A DNA stretch of 64,000 nucleotides, from assembly GCF_000004075.3 (NCBI RefSeq), contig NC_026655.2, forward strand, positions 186,001 to 250,000, read 5' to 3'. The DNA comes from Cucumis sativus (taxonomy: Eukaryota > Streptophyta > Magnoliopsida > Cucurbitales > Cucurbitaceae). A model generated the notes under the pieces. That model worked only from the letters and a program-made list of their open reading frames with translations. It did no database searches and was not told the DNA's origin. The position numbers were made by a program, and so were the translations under genes. Each line of letters begins with the position of its first letter. Position 1 is the stretch's first letter. This document shows positions 37,127 through 48,264 of the stretch, in pieces.

Positions 37127-38870
37127 TCCCGGAGACGGAGAATATCAGTTTTGGAGGGAGGGAAACGACGGTGGCGGTGAACTGTAGCCGAAGGAAGAGA
37201 GATCGGAAAATTGATTGTGTAGCTGTGAGTCATAAATTTTTGGCCTGAAAATACATTTATACCCTCGGGCTCTTTAACCGTGACGTTTACGCATTTTAGT
37301 GTACCAGAGCTACAAAGGTTCAAAATGTACTATAGAAGAGGCATACTGATTGAATTCTCGCCCAGGTATTAGTTATACTTTTTGTAAGCAACTATTTTTC
37401 CTTTCGATTGACAGTCTTTAATACTTATTGTAACGTCTATTTCAATGTATTTATTCCCTTTCCGCATTTTATAAACAAATTTATTAAAAACGCCAAGGAA
37501 GGTTATGACATACATCGACGTTACTAGAAACTTTCAGATTTTGATCGGCTTACTTGTTCGTCGAGTTAGAATAAGTATCGCACAATCGTCTATGCGATTG
37601 TGACATACGTAGCATGTATACCATTACATAGTTTTCTTTTTCCTTTTGAGATTGCACCTTAGGCTTAGATGCCACAAATACTCCACGAATGAGTCAGCTC
37701 TACCTACTATAAATTAATTATATTAATTGTATATTGTTCATATAATATAAATAAATAACTGCAGTGTCCATATCTTGATTACATATTTAGCGATTAACGT
37801 TTTCGTGAACCTAAAAATCAACACGAGTCTAGTTAAATATTGAAATTTTTCAAAAATTTAATTAACATATAATTGGTTCAAACTAAAACACTTTTACTTT
37901 TAAGTTTTTATAATTGAGTCACCATTTTAAACTTTTTTTAACAATAATTTCATGTATTCGTGATTCATGATAGATCTCATCAAAAAATATTGTCGGTTCA
38001 CTCATGTCTCTTCTTAAGTTTGAGTATTCTCTAACATCTTTCCGTCACAAATACTCGAGAAAAAGACAATAAAATAATTTATAGTATGTATATATATATA
38101 TATAGCTTTCTCCCTAACTAATCCACTTTATAAACATAGATTAGGGTAAAAGCAATCAAATAAATAAAGAGTTAATTTTCAAAATGAAAATCCGAAAGAG
38201 GCCATTTTTGCAAATTTAAAGTATTTAGAGGACGGTATGGTAATTTTGCATATGAATCAGAAGCATTCGGAGCCCATGCCCATATCAGCTTCGGCTTCGG
38301 CTTCATCTTTTTGTGGCAAGCCGAGGCCGCATAGTGCACGTCAACAAATACATGGTACTTTTCTTGTTTCAACTTTAGTCGACGTGGCCACGATGACAAG
38401 GCGGAAAGATTTCTTGTACTCGGGGCTAATCTTGGTCATTTTCACCAAATAAATAACATGTATATACACATTAATCTTCTTATATCAAAGTTATCTTAAG
38501 CTTTTATTATCATTTAACTTTAGAAGTATTGGTATTTTTTTAATTAATTATGTAACAAGTTTTTCTCTTTAAACCAAAATATATGTATGTGTGTGTAATT
38601 AAAAGTGCTGCATCCATCATGCATGAAGACACAAGTAGATGTAAAATCATTATTTTATAAAATATCGCATCTTTGAACAAACATGGAACAATGTATTATT
38701 TAATAGAAAAATGTGGATAATCACATCACATGAAATTGTAAAATAATATGAAATAGAAAGATGAAAACAACACATTGTGGGATGAATATAGTAATAAAGA
38801 TGGTTTTTTTCCTCATCTTTTGCTACAATGAGAGCTTGGAAACAGAGTAGAATAAAGGTTTTTGTTTCCC
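37127..38870. other. Intergenic, MORC promoter side and BAHD 3' side
   Basis: The left end holds the MORC 5' UTR and promoter; no clear TATA box is seen. The right end holds the BAHD 3' UTR. A (TA)n tract lies near 38090-38104. The small open frame at 38172-38399 (minus) shows no domain and is not called. Confidence 0.5.
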
Positions 38871-40257
38871 TCAAAATTTCATGGCCTGTTGGAAGATTTC
38901 CATGGCAGAAGCTGGAAGCCCCAAAAGCACATTTATACTCTTCCTTTCTTTCCCATGAGATAGAAATAGAATCACCTCCTTTTCCGGCAACGCCACCGGC
39001 CCTGAAAACACCGGTTCCCCCCACCCGAAGTCCGTCGTGTGGAATCCTAGCCTCGACCAAGTCGTGATCAACAGTGTCGCCGCCAATGAAGGCCTTGATC
39101 TCGTTGTTTCGAAGAAATCGATGGCTGACCTCATGTAGCTGTCTGTGATCATCTCCACCGCCTTCTGAACCAGCCCCACCCCATATGACAAAGGATTTTC
39201 CAGAAGCTCCCCAGCGCTGCATATCGAGTTGGTTAAAACGATAGCGTTTCCAGAGTACCCTTTCGGAATTGTGGGCTTGAACCTAGATCGTCCATCGACG
39301 GCGAAGAGAAGCTTTGTTTGTTGATCGGGTTTCATTCGTAGAGCCTCTGTTCTTGCCTTCCATACAAATCCCGACAGAGCTTCGAACGTTGTACATTTCT
39401 TCAAAACCCCATCTTCCAATGCTATCTGTTTGAGCTTATTCAGCTTCTCCGGCTCAAAGCAGAAGGACCGATAATGCATTTCCTCGTCCCCGTAAAGCTT
39501 AAAAGTGTTGGATACATCTTCTATCTCAGCAAATTCACCGTGAGAAAACTCAATCACCGGTGGCTCCCTTGCTTTGAGAATGCTTCTGTCTAGAAACGGC
39601 GGAACAGTCAAAGGTAACCCCCTTGCCGTTTCACCCCATGAATTCACAAATTCCATTGCCCCAATCCCATCAAACATACAATGATTCATGCACAACCCCA
39701 CAACAAATCCACCACATTTGAACTTAGTCACCTGTCAATTAACAAACAGTTATATTAGCCCCCTGTGATAAGAAATTGAATATAATTAAGCATAATCCAC
39801 AAGGAAGAGGTCAAACCTGGGCAACAAGAGGTGGCATCTGAAGTATGTTGGTAGCGCCAGGGATATCATAAACAAGCTTTCCAAGAGTGTCAGGATCAGG
39901 CTTAGTTATATCTCCAATGTCTTCAATGGAACAGTCAGCTTCAGCCTCCACAAACACAGCACCCTCCGCCGTACAATCCACAATGAGTTTCTTATCAGAG
40001 CTGATGGTGAGGCGGCCAGCAAGAGGATAGTAATGGACAAGCACTTGGGAAAGAGCATCTTTAATGACTTGGGCTGCATCTTCATTGCCTCTGGACTCTG
40101 ATTTGAAAGAGTAAATGGTACGGACAATGACTGCAATATTTTGATCAAGGTTTGAAAGGAAGTAGAGACCCTTGGGTGTTTCCTCTGCAGGAGTTATGAG
40201 ACTGGGTTTGTGCTGCTGAACATTGAGTTGAAAACCCGATTTGCCACTGCCAGCCAT
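38871..40257 (-). CDS. BAHD acyltransferase, omega-hydroxyacid feruloyl-transferase-like
   Basis: BAHD enzymes transfer an acyl group from CoA in the cytosol. The closest group by eye is omega-hydroxypalmitate/fatty-alcohol hydroxycinnamoyl transferase (HHT/ASFT), which makes the ferulate esters of suberin. Two exons on the minus strand, 40257-39817 and 39731-38871, give 433 aa, the normal family length. Exon 1 has [13 protein letters not shown]. The catalytic motif is NHCMFDG with His164 and Asp168 (HXXXD). The structural motif DFGWGEP starts at Asp381, near the C-terminus. The intron falls just before VTKFKCGG, the conserved BAHD intron position. A 5' UTR intron is likely, with donor CAG|GTAAAA near 40428 and an acceptor four bases before the ATG. 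The exact acyl acceptor cannot be read from the sequence. A decayed paralogue lies upstream on the same strand. Confidence 0.88.
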
Positions 40258-41945
40258 CTGACCTGAAATTCAAATACACAGAAAGAAAGAAAATGAAGGA
40301 GTCAGAATTATGGATGAAATGAAAGAATGGGAAATGAATGAAAAACAATCATGGCAGTGAAATGCAGACCGAGATAGAAAGACATGAGTTAGAGCATACT
40401 AAATCACGTGGTTTTACCTGAAATGAGAAGTAGTTATAAGAAGAATATATTTGTGTAGGAGGTGCTATTATTGGGAGAGAGTTGATATTGTGTGTATATA
40501 TATAAAGTTGAAGTATGGAATGGTGAGGAAGAGAGAGTGAGGGGTGGTTGGAAGTTGTGCCTAATTTGAGTGATGCACTGCATTTTTGTTCTGAAGTGTC
40601 GTGGAAGTTGACCAAGTCGGGCCGGGTTGATAATTGATATGAGGATCTCATGTGTTAGGGAACCAAATCGCCACCGCTCTACAACTTTCTTGGTGAGGGT
40701 TGGCCTCCAACTCTTTTGCGTTTACTTGAAGGACGAAGCTTCCTTCTATTTTATTTTCTTTTCGATCAATTTTGTTTTAATTTTTGTTAACGATTTCTTT
40801 CTTTATTTATATTTTTTAACTTTATGGTGAGTGCAACCATGTATTCAACTACTTATCTAATATGCACTCCAACACCATTTCAAGCAAATTCTGACTTTGT
40901 TGAAATTTGAGAAATTCAAAAGATTTGCTTGAACTTTATTGCACATATATTTTTATCATTCTATTTAGCTGTTCCTCACATTCAAATTCTTCAATATCTT
41001 TACAAAAGGTATTTGTGAGTTTTTTTCATATGATTTGATATGTATTTTATGTTGTTAAGTTAAAATTAATAAATTAATGAGATATTGTTAGCACGATGTT
41101 CTTGTAGGAACATGCTTCATGCATATCGCTTCCTCAAATCAAATGATTTGCATGAAGGGTGAATGCAGAACACGTGATATTCTGCCAGTTAGAGTCATGA
41201 AAGAAAGTTTTTTATGTTTTTACATGATTTTAGTTCACGTATAAAAAGAAATAAAATATAGACAGTTAAAGGTTTTAACTTGAATCTAGATGGCTAGTTA
41301 AAAAGTTTAACTCAAAATTTTATTAGTTCATCGTAAATGTTGAATAAATTTTTGAATTAAAAATGATTATAAATTTGGTAGTATATGAAAGTGAAGTTAT
41401 TTAAAGACGAAGAACAAAATTGAATTAAAAGCTACATTAAACAAAAGCTTCACTGCATACTTCCTAATTGCATTACTACGTAATTGCATGTATCCAATTT
41501 AATTAAAATGGAAGGTTATCATTCTTTAAGGCTGAAAATTTGTATGAGGTATTCTTCTTCTTTTACATGTCAAGTTTGATAGATAGACTCGTTGTAGGAG
41601 TTTTAGGTATGCTATCCCTCATTTTGTTGTAAGCATGTTTCTAAATCACTTTGGTGATGGAAAGGGCGGTTGATACCTCAACCAGAAGCTGTGTTCCGAC
41701 GATTTTCTCTAACAAGCATTCGATCTTGGGCTATTCGAGTGATAGAAACAGGTGTGTCATAATGGTACCCAAAGAGGCCTTCGATATTTATGAGTAATGA
41801 AATGTTACCTTGTTTCAAGGGAGAAAAATCAATTGAACTTCAAGACAGCAGGGATGTGAATTCAAATCCTTACTAAAATGTACTGTAAACCCAAACCAAA
41901 TGTATAATGTCACCAGTTCTATTCAAGATTCAAATTTGTCCGCAT
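40258..41945. other. BAHD promoter, leader and intergenic DNA
   Basis: The proximal 240 bases hold the 5' UTR with its probable intron and the TATA box. A CACGTG G-box lies in that leader intron near 40404. Beyond about 40.7 kb I see only AT-rich intergenic sequence. Confidence 0.5.
40495..40506 (-). promoter_or_regulatory. TATA box of the BAHD gene
   Basis: On the minus strand TTATATATATA is followed by a short CT-rich leader and the probable 5' UTR intron. Its distance to the ATG fits once that intron is removed. Confidence 0.5.
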
Positions 41946-42695
41946 CGCCTGTTGGAAGATTTACATGGCAGAAGTTGTAAGGTTCTAAAGAACATTTATG
42001 GCTTTCTTTCCCCATGAGAAAGTAAAGTAATTATATCCTTCTCCGGCGAGGTCACCGGTATTGAAAACACGGGGTTGTCCCCCCACCCAAAATCCCTGCT
42101 AATAGGAGCTTTGCTTTATCAGGACGCAATCGTACTGCTGTGCGGCCCTCCTTAGGTCTTGAGCTTAGATAATGTTCCTATCAAGAAACGGTAAAAAGGC
42201 AAGCTCCCCGAAGTTTCACCCCACAAATTCACAAACTCGTCCATAGCCCCGACCCCATCAACGACACTGTGGTTCACGCATAGTCCAACCAACCACGAAC
42301 TCACTACATTTAAACTTAGTCACCTGAGACATTATTGCAAGATTAAGGATAAAAGAGCAGTAAACAAAAGTAATCATGATAGCACACCAGAAAATCAATC
42401 TCTAAATATTGAGTGTGATGTGTATATAATTAAGTGATACGAGGTATACTTTAATTAAATCCAAAAATTAAAATCACAGTTATGACTTAACTTTACAACA
42501 AAAGGAAGGAATTGTTGGAAAACCTGAGCAACAAAGTTGGAAGCGCCAGAGATGTCAAAAACCAGTTTCCAATCGATGGAGTAGTCAGCTTCAGCCTCCA
42601 AAAGACAGCACACCTCTGCCGACCCGTACGGTCTCTGAGTTTCATGTGAGCTGATGGTGAGACGCACAGCAAGGGGATAGCTATGGACCAAGCAA
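41946..42695 (-). pseudogene. Decayed BAHD paralogue, two exon remnants
   Basis: Same strand and order as the intact BAHD gene. An exon 1 remnant (42524 to about 42692) reads LVHSYPLAVRLTIS and EAEADYSI, and lacks roughly the first 65 codons and an internal piece. An exon 2 remnant (41946-42323) keeps VNHSVVDGVGAMDEFVNLWGE with an HXXXD motif, but has lost the middle of the protein in at least two large deletions and then rejoins near DFGWG. The exon 1 donor and exon 2 acceptor at the 42323/42524 intron are still recognisable. The HXXXD loop (HSVVD) differs from the intact gene (HCMFD), so this is an old tandem duplicate and not a recent copy. Confidence 0.88.
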
Positions 42696-43340
42696 GCTGC
42701 TCCGGTCACCACAAAAGTCATAAATCTTAAATTAAACATTTCAACAAGTAATAAAATATTGAGCCGAATTAGTTACATTGAAAAGAAGTAAATTATTTAG
42801 CACCTCCTATAACCCGCCATAATAAATCGTTAGCAAAGTCTGAGTAAAATTTTCTCAGTATGTAAGAATGTGAATGCCGTTGCCAGTTAGACCAAATAAC
42901 GGTTTCTAAGTTGTGACATTGAGTTTAAGAGCATAAAATAAATTCCATCTCCAATCCTGCTTATTATAAAGGAAACAATACACATACACATTAAAGATGA
43001 CTGAGTGCAACCAAGATAGAGGAATTAATCATAATCAGCTTTGCAATCTAATACTTTAAACCTTGTTCCATTAAGATGTAATCAACTAACTACTTGTCTA
43101 GGGAGGGGCTAAAATACAATTAGTTTGCGGGGGAAGGGAAAAAATGGGACTAGGCTAACAAGTTACCATACAAAAATGTTAAATCTATATGGTACATTAT
43201 ACAGACCATGCCAGAGATATCTAAACATTTACTGTAACAATCAAACTGCAGATGGAGATCATGAAGAGATGATCATTCAGGAAAGTGTGTAAAACGATCT
43301 TCTGCCAGGGCTACAGAAAAGTAAGGATACATTAAACAAG
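42696..43340. other. Intergenic; DEK 3' UTR at right
   Basis: Nothing recognised. The right-hand part should contain the DEK 3' UTR (minus strand). Confidence 0.45.
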
Positions 43341-46300
43341 TTAAGCATCCTCATCCTTATCCTCGTCTTTGTCCGTATCATCACCACCATCATCATCAGC
43401 CTCCTCTTCTTCATCACTCATGTTATTTATCACATCTGTTATAATATCCTTCACCTCTGCTTTCCTATGCATTAAATCCACACCAAAGTGGGTACCTATT
43501 ACAAAAAGTTATCAAGTCAGCATGATAACAGGCCATTTCCTTCATGAATATGCAAAAAATTGTGTGCATGTGGCCATCTACCAAACCAATACATACCAAG
43601 TTGCCTGAGAATGTCGGACAAAGTTGCCTGCATGCAACAGATAAAGAGAAATAAGGATGAACAAGAGCATAATTTCTAATCATTCATAACGAATCCCATC
43701 AGACCAAATTTTTGTACTTACAGTATTGAAATCAACTTGCTTCAGAATATTAACTACAACTTCATGCATCTCCTCTCTGCTGGGTTCTTTCTTAGCTTTC
43801 TTGCTACTCTTTCCCTTGCCTAGTATTATAGAGAGAAAACAATCATCAGCCAGTGTTTCTTCTTTTCCAGAAAAATAAACAAAACAATCTTGCTGCAATC
43901 TAAGAGTCCAGGAAATTGTGTAGAAGAATAAAGATAAACGATCCTCAGAAAACAAAGACTCTGGGCTGTATTTATCTATAACTAGCAGGGTCTTGTGGTG
44001 TATTCCTGCTAGGTAACTGAAAAATGAATTATAACCTTTTGACACGACGTTGAGCTTCTGCTGATGACTCGTATAGATATTAGAATTAAAACATTACATC
44101 CAATGGGATTTATGCCTTTCACAATTGAATAATAAAGAGCTCAAACTCGCAAATGCTTTCAAAATCATTGAAAAATTTTATAACTCTAATCCCCCAACCA
44201 GAATCTTAAAATATGAAACACTTACCAAGAGAGGAAATTATCTTGTTCTAAACAAAATATTATGATGTCGCACCCTGAGCCCCATCCCAAAAAAGAAAAT
44301 AATGATAATGATAATGATAATAATATTAATAATAAAGAGACTAAAAATCGAATGGCAACAAAAGAAAAGACAATTGGTAGGTAGGCATTCACCTTGTTCT
44401 TCTACCGAAATCTTTGCAGGGGCTTTGCTTGTCTGTTTCTTTCCTGAAGATTTTTCCTTTAGAGGCTTCTTTTCATCGACATTTTGCTTTTTTGATGAGC
44501 CCTTTGGCTTTGATGGTGAGGCAACAGATTTGACAGCATCCTTTTTTGAAGCCGAATTAGATGATTTTTTAGTTGGTTTTGCAAATTCTTTAGCAGATTT
44601 CGCAACTTCTTTAGCAGATTTTACAGTCACTTTCTTTGTAGAAGAAGATTTTTCAACAGATTTAGACCCAGAATCTTTTCCAGCCTTCTTAGATGGCTTC
44701 TTTGGACTAGGCATTTTCTCGGGTGTCTTATCATCCTCATCTGATTTATCCTTTTCATCGATTTCTTCTTTTGAGCCAGTTTCATCATCATCGTCATCTT
44801 CCTTATCTTGAGAAACATCCTTTTCGTTTGAGGCTTCAACTTTATCATCCTCTTCTTCTTCCTCAACATCCGAGGTATGTTTTCTCTTCTTTGTAGGCTG
44901 AGATTTTTGTTTCTAGAGGGTAACAGAAGTATTTAACAATAGAAAAACAAAGGTTAGAGAACAAGTAGCTCTTGAACATCAAACCACAAAGGTTTTCATT
45001 TTCCTTTTTTTATGAGAAACAATATCAAACCACAAATATTTATCTGGTAAATTATGATCAAGGCCTTCCCCTGATCAGTAGGAATTTAATTTCTTTGTTA
45101 TATTAGTTTCCTTTTGGGCGGGAGCTTCCTTGTCTCCTGCCTTAGGTTGTCACTTTTCTTTTTGAATATAATCACCTTTTATGTTTCTTTTATACAGACG
45201 CAAAACTAAAAGTTAAAAAAGAAAATAATAATAATATTTATAAATTTAAAAAACAAAAAAAACGTACCCAGTAACACAAAAGGTGAAGAGCCTTAACCCT
45301 CTTATCTTAATACATACAGACATTTTTTTTGGTCATAGTACTCAACCATTGAGATAATATATCAATGTCAATTCTTTTGTTCACCAACGAGGGCAGCTGA
45401 TACTAGTTATGCATTTTACCTTGATTCCATTTTACAATTGGCTAGATAAAACCACTAAGAAGGCATTTAGAGAAGAGTAGAGTCGTTAATCATAACACAG
45501 GCAATATAAGTCATGAAATTGACATCTTTCAAGTTGTGGGCCCACAAACTCCTAGCAACAAGCATGCCCTAAATACTAAAAGAATGAATACCTTAGCAGG
45601 CACTTCTGTAGATTCTCCAGAACCAACTGCCTTGCCTGAACTGGACCTCCGTCGCTTTTTGACTTTCTGAAATACAGATAGACAACAAGCTTTTAACAGT
45701 ATAACAATTACAATTGATGATACTCGATACAACAATGATTGAATAAAACCTGCTTCTTGTCAGCCAACAAAACATCAGTTGTAGCATGTGGTGACTCCAA
45801 AAATTCTAATAACTTTGCTGAGAGCTCCTCCTGAAGACATAGGTCCGAAGTAGTAAGTTTGAGCCAGAACAAATAAATACAACACGTGCTATAGATATTT
45901 TGGCTCATAAATTCTTGCCTTCTTTACAGTGGCTTTGTTTATTGGAATATTTAGCACATCACAAAAATCCACCAATTTTTCTTTGACACACTTATCAATC
46001 TTCTCTTTTACCTTCGACCTTTGTTTTTCCTGCCAAGAACATATGAGCCATAAAGTAAATAAATAAATAAACAGCTGCAAAATTAGAAATCAAGACTACA
46101 TTCTCAATAAAGGTCATGAGTTGTAACAAGTTAAGTAATTATTTCGAGGCATTTTTTATAATAAAGATAGTAAATAGTTAGATAATGAAAATACCTCATT
46201 CTCAACCCAAATATAACCTGAAAACTGGCTTATATTCCTTTTCAAGGTTTGAGCCTGCATAAAATAGGCATTCCAATATACATGAAAAGATTACTACAAG

Positions 46301-48264
46301 CCAGCCAACAAATTAAAGATAATATGAATAAATATGGTCATTTAATGTATTATTGGCCCTACAAAGTAACTACTAGCCACACCAAAATCAAAAATATCTT
46401 TATAACCTTTGCTTTCTTTCCAAACAGAATTGTATGAAGTAGTTGCAGATTGTCGTCAGCTTTTCTCTTTGACAATTTGAATGCCACTGAAATAGTTCTC
46501 GCAGTTAGCTAAAAGAAAAGGTATAGTCGAAAAATTAAAATAGGTTCACAACAGCATTGGTTTTGACGTCCTTCACATCAATATACAACTCCCTCCAAGC
46601 AAGACAAATTCTCACAAGATATGACCCGAGCATGACAAGACTTGTAAAACACGGAAACAAATATTAGGTGAACCGCTAGTCATTCTAAAATTTTAACATA
46701 CAAAATACACAATGCTTTGAACTAATAAAAGCACACGAACACTAACAGTCAACACATTTCATTCTAATATGCATCTTAAATTCTTCCTCCAAGAGAACCT
46801 GACGATTTAGTTCAACCGAGTATTAAGAAAGCAGATGTCCATATATATACAAAGTTGTTAAAAAATCAGTTCTGACCTTTGAGAAATATGAGAGAATAGT
46901 GGCAGTGGTGAACAATTTTTTCCTTGGATACATAATTCATCAGGATTTTTATTAATTTATAATCAACTGGACCTATTTTGCATTCACAAAACAGCCCAAC
47001 TACACTATATCTTCTGATGCATGAAATGCTTGAGATATTCACCAATTTTTAGATTGAATTTGACAATCTAACAGAGCTATGATGGCTTAGCATAGCAGTT
47101 TAAAATTTCTAAGAACTTCCACATCTGCAGACAATTTTCCAGTTCGCAGTTGAAAATCAAACTTCAAGTAACCTAAGATTAAAAAAAAAAAAAAAAACTG
47201 GAGAAAGAGGGCAACAACGTTATGAAACCATTATAAGACCCACGTTGCAGAGCTGACGTTAAATGCATAATTCAACCCAAGAAACAAGACACTCAACAAT
47301 GGGACGAACAAGAAATATACCGGCACCAACATTAAAAACAAAGTAAAAGAAAATCTTAAATATATTAACAAATGTCAGTCTGCACTTGATTGTTCTGGCA
47401 GATTAACAGAACACATGAAAAACATTAAAAAATAACATTTTTGCAAAATCATTGGCTACAACAAGACTAGCCCACATCAAAAACTAATGAACAAATAACA
47501 TTTATCTTAATTTTGATGAAAAATATTACATAAAAATCAAGACTTACCATTTGGAATATCCTTGAGCGTAGTGCCACGGCCCTGAGACACGAGAAGCGCT
47601 TTTTAAAATGTGGAGGGTAACACCAAGAAAACGCAATATACAACGAAGAATGAACCCACCAACATACCTTTTCAATTGAGAGAGCTTTGCCTGCAGAAGA
47701 CTTTCCAAACCTGCCAGGCGATGGCACAGAATACCGCTCAACTGTCTTTCTCTCCCTAGCTGGCCTCTCAATGGTCGGCGTAACCGGCTCCTTCAAACTA
47801 GAATCTTTTTTACCTTTCTTCTCTACAGAATTTTTAATTGATTTCGCAGACACCTTTTTATCCTTCTTTGCATCTGTCTTTGATCCCTTCTTCGGTACCT
47901 CCCTTTCTTCCCGTTCACCTTCGCCTTCAGTTTCAACCTCGTTGTCACCTTCGTCTTCCTCCTCTCCACTACCTTCCCCTTTGTTGTCAGAATTAGTTTC
48001 CTCAACTTCGTCATTCGCAGCAGTGCCCTGTTCCTCACCTACTCCCTTAATTTCCGGGTCACCTTTCTGGTCGTCGGCTTTGGCATCACCATTTACCTCT
48101 TCAGTACCACCCTCTGCACTAGAACCTTCCTGTTTACCAGGTACAGCAGTGACTTCTTTCCCCGAAATCTGGGCTTGGGAAGTATCTTCATCCTTAGTCT
48201 CTCGACTTGCTTGGACAGGAGCTTCGTCGTCTGCTTTCTTGTCTTCTATGTTAACAGACGCCAT
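43341..48264 (-). CDS. DEK: DEK-domain chromatin-associated protein
   Basis: Plant DEK proteins bind nucleosomes and histones H3/H4 and alter chromatin topology; an Arabidopsis member modulates stress responses. Eleven exons on the minus strand: 48264-47668, 47581-47548, 46486-46407, 46254-46195, 46029-45919, 45830-45750, 45666-45592, 44912-44393, 43819-43722, 43627-43597 and 43495-43341, giving 613 aa. The first ~190 residues are strongly acidic, followed by ERPARERKTVERYSVPSPGR. The DEK core starts with GRGTTLKDIPNVAFKLSKR, LHTILFGKKAK and YIWVENE. A SAP-box-like region (about 277-312: LVDFCDVLNIPINKATVKK, ELSAKLLEFLESPH) follows. A long Lys/Ser-rich linker with acidic blocks leads to the DEK-C domain (about 530-590: REEMHEVVVNILKQVDFNTA, LGTHFGVDLMHRKAEVKDII) and an acidic tail. 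The intron after exon 5 has a GC donor. Confidence 0.94.

Noticed and set aside
38172-38399. 75-codon open frame (minus)
   Set aside because: No domain, and in-frame continuity is too short and isolated to support a gene.
44302-44811. 169-codon open frame on the plus strand
   Set aside because: Antisense of DEK exon 8 (Lys/Ser-rich linker); the Phe/Ser-rich product is a shadow.
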